From Tetraselmis striata (Eukaryota; Chlorophyta; Chlorodendrophyceae; Chlorodendrales; Chlorodendraceae), in assembly GCA_006384855.1 (NCBI GenBank), contig VCJN01003586.1, forward strand, positions 150,729-214,728: DNA of 64,000 nt, given 5' to 3'. The notes under the pieces were generated by a model. It was not told the DNA's origin. It saw only the letters and a program-made list of their open reading frames with translations, and made no database searches. The translations under genes and the position numbers were made by a program. The stretch's first letter is position 1, and each line of letters opens with the position of its first letter. Of the stretch, positions 56,894 through 64,000 are shown one piece after another.

Positions 56894-57925
56894 TCACTGT
56901 GAAAGATTAGCAGCGGAACGCTGCGGTGCCAGGGAGCCGAAGAAGTAGCGGGCCCCAGCGGAGTCCAGGATGCCTGGCACGATGTAATTGAGGACCACGC
57001 CGCTGCCCACTTTCCAGCCGCCAAGCCAGCGAATCGTAGGCATAGGGACGCCCGTGGCCGAGGCCGCGGACGCCCCGCCACTGCGAAGGCTGTGCGACGA
57101 CCAGCAGAAACCAGCAGGCGGGGTAGCGTCAACTGCCAAGGCAGCGGCAGTTACCCATTCGGAGACAGTAGCAGCGGTCCACGTGCCGGGATCATCATCA
57201 GGGAGCTGCCAAAACCGAGTAGCACCGGGCAGCACGTGATCGCGGCAGCTGACGAAGAACTCCAAAAGCTCCGCGATTTCGGGGTGCGCCTCGCGGGAAA
57301 TTTGCAGCACCGGACGAGGCGCCCCGGAAGGCTTGCCCTTAAGTACTCGACGGTACAGCGTAATGCTGCGGGCATCAACCGCCAAATCGCGCACGCCGCA
57401 CCCCGTACTGGTACCCGCGCGGTGACAAAAAAGGAAATTGACCGCGGTAACGAGCAGGGCACGGAATGTGGGCAGGTCGCACGCGATGGACCTGTGAGAA
57501 ACCAGCCGCAGCGCACGCCGAACACAGGCGAGGGCGACGTCCGCAGGCAGAGGCACCCGGTAGTCCGGGGCGTCCAGCACCTGCTGAGCTAGCTCCCAAC
57601 CGCGCATCGCCTGGTTGACGAAAGGCCCAAGCGCCGGCGGCTCCTTGAAATTATCGGTGAAAAAGGCGTTGATCGCTGAAAGGTAGGGTCCAAAGGCAGC
57701 AGCCTTGTTGCGGCCACGTGCCGCAACCCAAGAGATGTACCGAACGATGAGCGGCGGATCCGCCGTGTCCGGCAATCTCCCATTTTGCGCGCAGAACTCG
57801 CAGAATAGGTTGAATTCAGATCCGTAAGACTGCACGGTACGTTCCGCGCGCGAAGACATCAAGAAATCCGCGGCACGGCGCCCAACCTCGTCGTCGCCGA
57901 GTAACCGCAGTAGCCCAGGTCGCAT
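56894..57925 (-). CDS. Tyrosine recombinase, 343 aa
   Basis: Inserts the double-stranded cDNA circle of the element by phage-integrase-type strand exchange. The frame is open much further upstream, but the only Met after the RT stop is at 57925 (MRPGLLRLLGDDEVG), so that start is used. Residues about 15-110 are the SAM-like core-binding domain (SSRAERTVQSYGSEFNLFCE; YISWVAARGRNKAAAF). The catalytic domain follows, with FRALLVTAVNFLFCHRAGTS, the His/Arg box SSHSLRSGGASAASA and WLGGWKVGSGVVLNYI, which carries the Trp and the nucleophilic Tyr position. The first catalytic Arg probably lies in FCHRAGT or GVRDLAVD. Two decayed homologues occur in this window. Confidence 0.9.
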   Translation of the reverse strand: MRPGLLRLLGDDEVGRRAADFLMSSRAERTVQSYGSEFNLFCEFCAQNGRLPDTADPPLIVRYISWVAARGRNKAAAFGPYLSAINAFFTDNFKEPPALGPFVNQAMRGWELAQQVLDAPDYRVPLPADVALACVRRALRLVSHRSIACDLPTFRALLVTAVNFLFCHRAGTSTGCGVRDLAVDARSITLYRRVLKGKPSGAPRPVLQISREAHPEIAELLEFFVSCRDHVLPGATRFWQLPDDDPGTWTAATVSEWVTAAALAVDATPPAGFCWSSHSLRSGGASAASATGVPMPTIRWLGGWKVGSGVVLNYIVPGILDSAGARYFFGSLAPQRSAANLSQ

Positions 57926-58059
57926 AATCGCTGCCCATGGTGCAGACGGTACGTTCGATTTCAACCCGTACCGCACAGCCGGGTGTTGTCTGCTGTGAGC
58001 ATCTGTACGGGAGATCTGAAAAACGTCCGCGGAAACGTCCAAGGTAGCAGCCGCAGCAC

Positions 58060-60753
58060 TTAACGCACCGTAACCGGCGCGTCGCGACCGGTAGAAGAAG
58101 GACGGAAGGGAAGGCGGAAGAGCATCACGCTCCAGGGCGGCGGCCCGACGCCCGCGCGGCGCCCGAGCAGCCCGGGAAAGAACAGATCGCGGGAAGGAGG
58201 GTAGTGCAGTACCTCTGTAGCCATCTCGTGTAGCTGCTGGAGCCAAGGGCGGCCGTGCCAGGCCGGGGCGACCACGGTTGCCGCGGCCCCCGATTGCTGC
58301 AGCTTTAGCACCAGATCGTCCAGCAGCTGCCAGGGGGGATTGCACCAGTTCACTTCGGCGCGCCACGTGGCGTCCGACTGGGCCAAGGAGTCCACCGCCT
58401 CGGTACCTGGGACCGTCCACCGGGAGTTGTACCGAGGTAACAAGGCGTTCTCCATAGTTGCGAATCGGTCGACCGTATGAGGTCCCCAGATGCGATCGAC
58501 GTACCGGAATATACGAGGATTGATCATCCAATCGGAAAAGTCCTTCTCTCGCGAAAGCTTGTCCGCCCATGCGTTCGCCGCAGACCGAATGTACCGTACT
58601 CGTAAACGAATATCGTGTACATCCAGCAAATACCATAGCTTGCGAAGTTCCGCCATAAGCACCGGTGACCGAGTAGTCAAATTGGACAGGATATGCACCA
58701 CCGCCTGATTGTCCTCGTACAAAAGTACGCGGCGCCCCATCAGCCGTGGCAAAAATGACTGTATGGCGAGACGTACCGCTTTGAGCTCCTTGTACGTTAT
58801 ATGACGTCGACGATCCTCCTCGTACCAATATCCGCGTGCCTCCGTAGTTTCGCACAGTACCGCACCCCAGCCGTACTGGCTGGAGTCCGTGTGCAGATAG
58901 GCTGTCTCCACCGGGCGCAGAATCGGTGCGCCGTTGTGGCGCGTGGGAACATCGCGCCACCACTCCAAATCGCGAATGAGCTGACGCGTCAGAACGACCT
59001 TGCCGCTCGGAGAGGAGCATCGGCCCAGGACGGTGTGCGCCTCGCGGAGGTAGAAACGTGCCGGAGGCATCGCGAGGTAGAGGAACTGGCCCTGCCCGGC
59101 GAGAGACGCAAGGAGTTTGGCCGGCGCGTGGCGGCGGCGGCGCGCAGCGATGCACAGGAGGTCGCGGGCCAGGTTGGAGAGCCGACGCAGTTTCGCCGCT
59201 GGGGCGCGGAACTGCATAGTGACCAGGTCCAAGTCCATGCCTAAGTGCTGCAGCTGCTGGGTGGGCTCGGGGTGCGCCTTGGTGGGGTGCCTGGCCAGGC
59301 CCAGGCGCCCCCAGAGTCGCTCGACCTCGGCCCGTAGGCGTAGAGCCAGCTGGCGCGACGGTGCCAGAAACAGGAAGTCGTCGATGAACGGTAGGAGGCA
59401 AACGCCGCGCGCCTTGCGGCGACGCAAGCGTCGACGGAAGGGCCGGCCGTAGCTGCTGTAGGTCGCGAAGTCCGGTTGACGCAGGTAGCGCACCATGACC
59501 GCCATCAGAGTGCAGAAGTAGTAAGGGCTTAGCGACCAACCCATGGGGAGGGCCGCGAAGCGCCACAGGGTGCCACGTACGTTGATTGTAAAGAAGTCGC
59601 GGACGTCCTCCCGCAAGCCCAGGGCGTAGTAGCCGTCCTGCAGGTCGAAGGAAAACGCCCAGTCGCCGCGTTTCGCCAGGTACCGCAGGCGACGCAGAGT
59701 TTCGAATCGCATGGAATAGACCGCGCAGTAAGAGTTTAGATGGCGCAGGTCTATTACAAGGCGCCACTGGTTGCAGCCCGGCTTTGGTACTAGGAAGACT
59801 CGCGACACGTAGTGCTCGCGCACGCCAGGTTCTAGCGCGCCGACTGTTACTAGTCGCTGGCTCTCTCGCTCCCACCACTCGAGCTGCTGAGGCGTAGCGT
59901 CCTGTAGAGAGACGCCCCGGTGGAAAGGCGTGGGCGCCGCGCCAGAGAAAGGTAGCGGCACTCCCTCGCGAACCCACCGGAGCACGCGCCCGCTCGCCCC
60001 GATTCGCCGCCACTCCCGCCAGTTCTGCCGCACGCGATGGCGCAGAAACGTGGAGGGGCGTGGTAACGAAGCGGAACGGCGGGCCGCACCGTCAGGCCTT
60101 GCCCTTGCCCTTGCCCTTGTCGGCGTCGTCGGCTGTGGGGCGGAAGTCTGGGCGTGGGCGGCGTCCGGAGGGCCGGCGCCGTCGCGCTCTGGATGGTGGC
60201 TCGTCGTCGTTGTCCTCCTCCTCGTTGGGGTCTGGTCCCACGCCGAAGCGCTGTTGTACGGCGGCCTTTGCCGCCGACGTGACGCTGTACTCGGCCTCGC
60301 GGCGCAAAAGCTCGTCGCTGAGCTGCGCCACTGCTTCCGAACCATAGTCCGCGAAACCGGGCTTGAGGAGGCTGCGGCGAACCACCTGTGCGACTGTCTT
60401 GGTCCGCGCATCCGCATCGTTCGACGCGTTGAGGCGGATAAACGCCAGGAAGTCGCGCCGGTGTTTATTTGAGGCGTCGTAGGCCGCCACGCCCGCTTCA
60501 AGGAGGCGAAGGTCCTCCTCACCAGCGGGCTGCGCCGCGCTTGCCGCTCTCTTAATCGACGCGAGCGCCTCGCAGAGAGCCGCGTGGGCCACCGCATCGT
60601 AGAAGCCAAAGCAGTACAGAGAGCGGTACTGATCCAAAGTGGCCCAGTGCCGACGCGCGATGAGCTGGCGGTGCGTCTCGTCAGATGAGATGTCGTACAG
60701 TTGGGGAATCGGAGAGAGGCCGGGACTGGGCTGGACGGAAAAGCCGGGGCCAA
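58060..60753 (-). CDS. Reverse transcriptase - RNase H polyprotein
   Basis: Copies the element's RNA and removes the template. The open frame has 897 residues, but its first ~220 overlap gag in another frame and look non-coding. Conserved sequence starts near 60030 with NWREWRRIGASGRVLRWVRE. RT: GVSLQDATPQQLEWWERESQ, YVSRVFLVPKPG, WRLVIDLRHLNSY, FSFDLQDGYYAL (first Asp) and LLPFIDDFLFLAP (catalytic IDD). RNase H: YLHTDSSQYGWG, HITYKELKAVRLA, LLYEDNQAVVHI and NAWADKLSRE, with D, E, D and D all present. A further block (VDRFATMENALLPRYNSRW ... NWCNPPWQLLDDLV) follows RNase H, as in other DIRS-order elements. Without a suitable ATG after gag, expression may need a frameshift or internal initiation; an ATG at 60753 also exists. 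Confidence 0.9.
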   Translation of the reverse strand: MAPAFPSSPVPASLRFPNCTTSHLTRRTASSSRVGTGPLWISTALCTALASTMRWPTRLSARRSRRLRERQARRSPLVRRTFASLKRAWRPTTPQINTGATSWRLSASTRRTMRMRGPRQSHRWFAAASSSPVSRTMVRKQWRSSATSFCAARPSTASRRRQRPPYNSASAWDQTPTRRRTTTTSHHPERDGAGPPDAAHAQTSAPQPTTPTRARARARPDGAARRSASLPRPSTFLRHRVRQNWREWRRIGASGRVLRWVREGVPLPFSGAAPTPFHRGVSLQDATPQQLEWWERESQRLVTVGALEPGVREHYVSRVFLVPKPGCNQWRLVIDLRHLNSYCAVYSMRFETLRRLRYLAKRGDWAFSFDLQDGYYALGLREDVRDFFTINVRGTLWRFAALPMGWSLSPYYFCTLMAVMVRYLRQPDFATYSSYGRPFRRRLRRRKARGVCLLPFIDDFLFLAPSRQLALRLRAEVERLWGRLGLARHPTKAHPEPTQQLQHLGMDLDLVTMQFRAPAAKLRRLSNLARDLLCIAARRRRHAPAKLLASLAGQGQFLYLAMPPARFYLREAHTVLGRCSSPSGKVVLTRQLIRDLEWWRDVPTRHNGAPILRPVETAYLHTDSSQYGWGAVLCETTEARGYWYEEDRRRHITYKELKAVRLAIQSFLPRLMGRRVLLYEDNQAVVHILSNLTTRSPVLMAELRKLWYLLDVHDIRLRVRYIRSAANAWADKLSREKDFSDWMINPRIFRYVDRIWGPHTVDRFATMENALLPRYNSRWTVPGTEAVDSLAQSDATWRAEVNWCNPPWQLLDDLVLKLQQSGAAATVVAPAWHGRPWLQQLHEMATEVLHYPPSRDLFFPGLLGRRAGVGPPPWSVMLFRLPFRPSSTGRDAPVTVR

Positions 60754-61060
60754 TTAAATGAGCCCACTCCTCCCAGACTAAGGAAGGGGCAGCGGCACTA
60801 GGGCCACCGCGCTGGGGCTGGGGCACGGAAACCTGCTCTGCGCGAGCCGGTGCGTCGTGCTGGGAGCTCGCCGCGGCAGCGCTACTAGCGGGCGCGCGGG
60901 GCTCGGTAGGAGTAGAACCACTAGGCCGCTGAAGGTCACTTCGTAGGGCTTCCAGAAGCTCCGTAAGCCCCGCGAAACCGGCCTCCAGCGCGGCGATGCG
61001 GTCTTCGGCTAGGCCACTAGGGGCGTCACCGGAGTTGTCAGGCATACTGAGCCCTGACAA
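60092..61060 (-). CDS. Gag-like protein, 322 aa
   Basis: First gene of the element, 87 bases inside A1. The N-terminus (AEDRIAALEAGFAGLTELLE) is a likely coiled coil, followed by a Pro/Ser/Ala linker. The core (YDISSDETHRQLIARRHWAT; DQYRSLYCFGFYDAVAHAAL; KTVAQVVRRSLLKPGFADYG) recurs in the other DIRS-type remnants here. The tail is very basic (PPSRARRRRPSGRRPRPDFR) and ends in GKGKGKA, suited to RNA binding. No CCHC knuckle is present. The start ATG at 61060 follows A1 with no earlier in-frame ATG in the transcript leader. Confidence 0.8.
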   Translation of the reverse strand: MSGLSMPDNSGDAPSGLAEDRIAALEAGFAGLTELLEALRSDLQRPSGSTPTEPRAPASSAAAASSQHDAPARAEQVSVPQPQRGGPSAAAPSLVWEEWAHLIGPGFSVQPSPGLSPIPQLYDISSDETHRQLIARRHWATLDQYRSLYCFGFYDAVAHAALCEALASIKRAASAAQPAGEEDLRLLEAGVAAYDASNKHRRDFLAFIRLNASNDADARTKTVAQVVRRSLLKPGFADYGSEAVAQLSDELLRREAEYSVTSAAKAAVQQRFGVGPDPNEEEDNDDEPPSRARRRRPSGRRPRPDFRPTADDADKGKGKGKA

Positions 61061-61147
61061 TGCCGTGCGCAGGGCGTCGTGCTAGCGCAGGCGGATAATA
61101 TCGACAAGGATCGCTTCCCCTCGCGGCACAGGTGCCGCGCGATTGCT

Positions 61148-61398
61148 GGTGCGTGAAGCGCAACAGCAAAAGGGATGAGCGCTATGGTCTAGACAGTTGG
61201 CTAAGTAGTAGCTGCAGGCAGGCAGGGAAACAGGTCGGGAGCTGGTGCGGTCGCGAGTCCGCTGCTCACTGTCCCATCCTGGAAGATTCTAGACAGAGCC
61301 GATGACTGGCTACTGTGCTATATTTTCCAGGCGGTAGTCGTTCGACCGCACAACTCGGTCCGTCGTCTGACTAAGCTCAGTTAAGTACTTAACAACGA
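61148..61398 (-). repeat. Split repeat A1, 5' end of element
   Basis: 251 bases identical to A2 (56578-56828). It probably holds the promoter. Confidence 0.95.
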
Positions 61399-63502
61399 AT
61401 AGAAGACAAATATAATAACCGCTGTGCTGCGGACAGGCGAAGGTGCTAGGAACCGTGTCTGTACTTAGTAGTGTGAGACTAAAATAGCGACGGGCCGCGG
61501 ATTAGGACCGGACACGTCGATTTTAGTATTATTAGTCTAGTAGTTACACGCAGCACAAGTGGCGGAAATTGGATCTGTACACAGCGCACGGAATGACGGA
61601 AACCAGCGACTATAAATAGGCCGGCAAAACCACCGCCGGGCCAGTCACCCAGGTTACCGGCATTCCGGTACTGTAAGAATCCCTTTTCCCAAATCTCTGC
61701 TCATTATTCCTAGTCGTGCGACGAAACACTTGGTTTCGGAGCGGTGACCGGAGCACATGGTTCCGGATTCCACAAGAGAAGCGGCATAGCGACGAGAGCG
61801 AGAGGCGAGAAAGGGACAGAAGAAGACTTCAGATGTCAAGGATCCTATGGCGGGGACGCCCACCGAGGATGCGCACCGGCTTTGATAGATGGAGTCAAGT
61901 TCGACGTGGCAAGAACGATGTAGCGACGATGAGGAGGATGCGACAACGAGCGAGCGAAATTATGAACTAGCGAAGGGACGAAGATCGCGAGTACCAAGGA
62001 GCAGCCGAACGTTCGATCTGAGATGTGTAACGATGACGCTGCAAGCTGCGAAGCCATGAGGGCGGAGCAACGTGCGATTCGCGACCCCAGCTACAGTTCC
62101 GACGACGCGAGTTGGCGATGGCGCGACATCAACCAGAACCGACCTGTATCAGCCGTTATCGGCATAGTAGCGACTACTGGTAACGAGCTGGTATAGCGAA
62201 CGAGAAGAACCGCAGATTTTTTTTTCTGCGATGAAGAATGAACCTGCCACATGAAAATCGAACTCAGAAGACGAAGAAGACAGAACAGCTGTGGTTACCG
62301 GTACAACCATGAGGTGCTGGTACGATTAATTTCGTACGCGAGTACAAGCTGCAGACTCAGATTCGAGGAGAGCGCTGCGAGATTATGACATGAGCCGTCA
62401 GGTGAAAATCCTGGGTGACCACGGCTCAATGTCCGGACGCGCGCATTTCTCTCAACATGATGCGGTATGGCGGAGGAGACCCTGCTGCCTGCTGCCAAGA
62501 CAGAAGACTCGACGACGGCCAACGCGACGATGGCGCAATGGGAGCTGCGGAGAGGCGACCGAGATTCGGCGCGTTACTCACCTGTACGGGCTATATTCGC
62601 TGTACGGTACCGAATGAAGCGCGTCGTACCACAGTAGGAGCTCCGAAGCAGCGACTACGAATCTACTACTGTGGAGGCCAAGAGTGCAAAATACAGGAAA
62701 AACAGGAAGATATTTGCACAAGTATGTCTACGACTCAATGCATCAGAACTGTGAGGATATATCCTATACCCTCACTAGCCCTAATCATCATAGCACATTA
62801 GGCGCGTAGCGCGCGCCCGTCGGATGACGGGCTGCCCCCGCGCCCTGTCGGCCGCATCGCGCCGCCTGATATATCAGGCACGGCGCCTGCTGGCCTGTAA
62901 TCAGATCATACTTGACCACCACCATAGCGGAATAGCCACCACCAGCGCACATTCCCTCACATTTGGTGCTTCTACCTACTCGATCGCTCCCTCGCGAGCA
63001 CTTCCCAACCATACTATAATTGTTTGTCGCACAGCGACTGTTGCGGGTGTTCGCAATTACCCCGCCGGAAGGCCATAATAGACCTTTTAGACAGCCGCCG
63101 ATACGTAGCGATCCTACCAAGACACAGCATAGGGTAGTCGAAACTTCTAGACGACTACCTTTCTCGAATCATAACTCCACTCCCACTGTCAGTGGAAGCT
63201 TACTTTATTCGTCGCGCGAGACCGATATCACAAGAACACTGTTCTTCCTGCTCGGAGCTTGTTGATTACCCGGGCGCGACAACTACTGCGCGACGTGGAT
63301 CACTTCCGACTCGTCACTACATGAGCCGAATTGAAGTTAGTGGCCTAACAGGTGATCCACCCACCCCTCCCCCCCACCCTATCATAAGCCCCTACCATAA
63401 AACATCGTCGAAAAATTATAAGCTGTTGCATCTCGGAAGATATTGAGCCTGTGAAGGCCGGAAACAAAACAAAGCATAACCTGAATCATAACGTTGCCAA
63501 GA
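61399..63502. other. Non-coding region with a TATA box and a palindrome
   Basis: No protein family is recognised. TATAAATAGG at 61611-61620 is a good core promoter match on the + strand. CCTGATATATCAGG at 62865-62878, flanked by GCGCCG and CGGCGC, makes an extended hairpin. Short open frames are unsupported. The sequence could be the LTR or leader of an element whose first gene starts at 63503. Confidence 0.4.
61611..61620 (+). promoter_or_regulatory. TATA box
   Basis: TATAAATAGG, 213 bases outside the right end of the recombinase retroelement. Its target transcript is unknown; the only plausible + strand coding start downstream is at 63503. Confidence 0.4.
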
Positions 63503-64000
63503 ATGGCAGCTGCGGACGAAACGATAACTAGTCACCTGAAACAGGTTGACGACGATGCCTCCTCCAAGAATGAGGATGATGAACCACAACTATATGAACC
63601 ACCACCAAGATATGTGGCCGTCGTTTTGCATAACACGCCGGCCGACAATATAGACAAGCAACTTGATGTTGCAATCATATCATATTCACATCAGGGTCAT
63701 GATTTCTATTGGTTACCATACATACGCAGAAATGAAAATGAAACAGCCATGGAGACAGCAGTCGATAGAGTTTGTCGGCGCCAGTTAGGCTTGACAGTCA
63801 AAGAATCTTACCTGCGCCTTATAACTGAGCAACATGTGGATGTGACGAATGATAACATTCCACAGCAAACTCTCGATCTGCATCCATGGCCTCCTGAGTT
63901 TCACATTACTGTATTTGATTTGTGCGTCCCATCTAACCTCTTTTATCGGTTGGTACCAAAGAGGGCCGACTCAAATTATCCTGTGGTCGCGGCGACTCGA
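63503..64000 (+). CDS. Hypothetical protein, partial, runs off the window
   Basis: An open frame of 166 codons from an ATG in AAGAATGGC to the window end without a stop. An acidic N-terminus (VDDDASSKNEDDEPQLYEPP) leads into a mixed, folded-looking segment: RYVAVVLHNT, LDVAIISYSHQGHDFYWLP, RNENETAMETAVDRVCRRQLGLTVKES and FHITVFDLCVP. The order of a beta-strand, WLP and then ETA..TAVDRVCRRQLGL is reminiscent of the Nudix box (GE....AA.RE..EE.G), but the catalytic Glu residues are not preserved, so I do not assign a function. Codon use is more AT-rich than in the three host genes. It could be the first gene of a mobile element or a host gene. Confidence 0.5.
   Translation, partial: MAAADETITSHLKQVDDDASSKNEDDEPQLYEPPPRYVAVVLHNTPADNIDKQLDVAIISYSHQGHDFYWLPYIRRNENETAMETAVDRVCRRQLGLTVKESYLRLITEQHVDVTNDNIPQQTLDLHPWPPEFHITVFDLCVPSNLFYRLVPKRADSNYPVVAATR

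Larger units (their letters stand above)
56489..61398 (-). mobile_element. Apparently intact tyrosine-recombinase retrotransposon (PAT/kangaroo-like DIRS order), 4.9 kb
   Basis: On the - strand: A1 (61398-61148), gag (61060-60092), RT-RNase H (ending 58060), recombinase (57925-56894), B1 (56856-56828), A2 (56828-56578), B2 (56517-56489). A1 and A2 are 251 bp and identical; B1 and B2 are 29 bp and identical. Split direct repeats and a tyrosine recombinase in place of a DDE integrase define the PAT/kangaroo type. No internal stop is evident in the three genes, so the copy is young and possibly active. Confidence 0.9.

Noticed and set aside
56894-60013. A single 1039-residue minus-strand protein
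   Set aside because: The frame is open, but only its last ~343 residues match a tyrosine recombinase. The first ~700 overlap the strongly supported RT-RNase H frame and are a shadow of it.

Overview
The window is eukaryotic nuclear DNA. It carries multi-exon genes with GT-AG introns (one GC-AG), GC-rich coding exons set in AT-rich, repeat-filled non-coding DNA, a Kozak-like CTACCATGGG start, and many degraded retrotransposons. Tyrosine-recombinase retroelements with split direct repeats, a TGTAA element after one stop codon and short TTTAGGG-like stretches together suggest a green alga. That assignment is an inference; no rRNA or organelle marker is present.

Three host gene regions are on the + strand. 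Positions 271-1830 are the 3' end of a RAD5/HLTF/SHPRH-type SNF2 ATPase with an embedded RING finger. Positions 13516-20722 hold six joinable exons of a soluble-adenylyl-cyclase-like protein: an N-myristoylation/palmitoylation motif, a C1 domain with both metal-binding Asp residues, and a C2 domain. The two residues expected to select adenine are replaced, and the model stops inside C2 because I cannot find the next exon. Positions 25563-33882 hold an eight-exon gene for a predicted 1500-residue membrane protein that joins an HEAFH-containing hydrophobic N-terminus, a class II glutamine amidotransferase domain, a SIS sugar-isomerase domain and a second membrane region. A fourth frame, 63503-64000, runs off the right edge.

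The rest is mostly mobile DNA. Four regions belong to tyrosine-recombinase (DIRS/PAT/kangaroo-type) retroelements. 56489-61398 (-) is apparently intact, with gag, RT-RNase H, recombinase and identical 251-bp split repeats. 10762-12618 (-) is a gag-only derivative with the same repeat layout. 50332-53998 (+) has gag and recombinase but no RT, and its recombinase is interrupted by a 519-bp insert with a 7-bp target duplication. 42958-47790 (-) is decayed and bracketed by inverted repeats that contain tRNA-Cys-like sequence. A related deleted copy lies at 5930-9450. Other elements are a decayed LINE (3281-5536, -), LINE 3' ends (12682-13250 and 14105-14290, +), a piggyBac-like fragment (9640-10300, +), a frameshifted Ty3/gypsy internal region (35171-39590, +) and a pogo/Tigger-like element (54021-56095).

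At least 24 uninterrupted G or C runs of 13-32 bases are scattered through introns, repeats and intergenic DNA at about one per 2.7 kb. The large introns of the cyclase and amidotransferase genes hold microsatellites, inverted repeats, diverged tandem repeats and telomere-like sequence.
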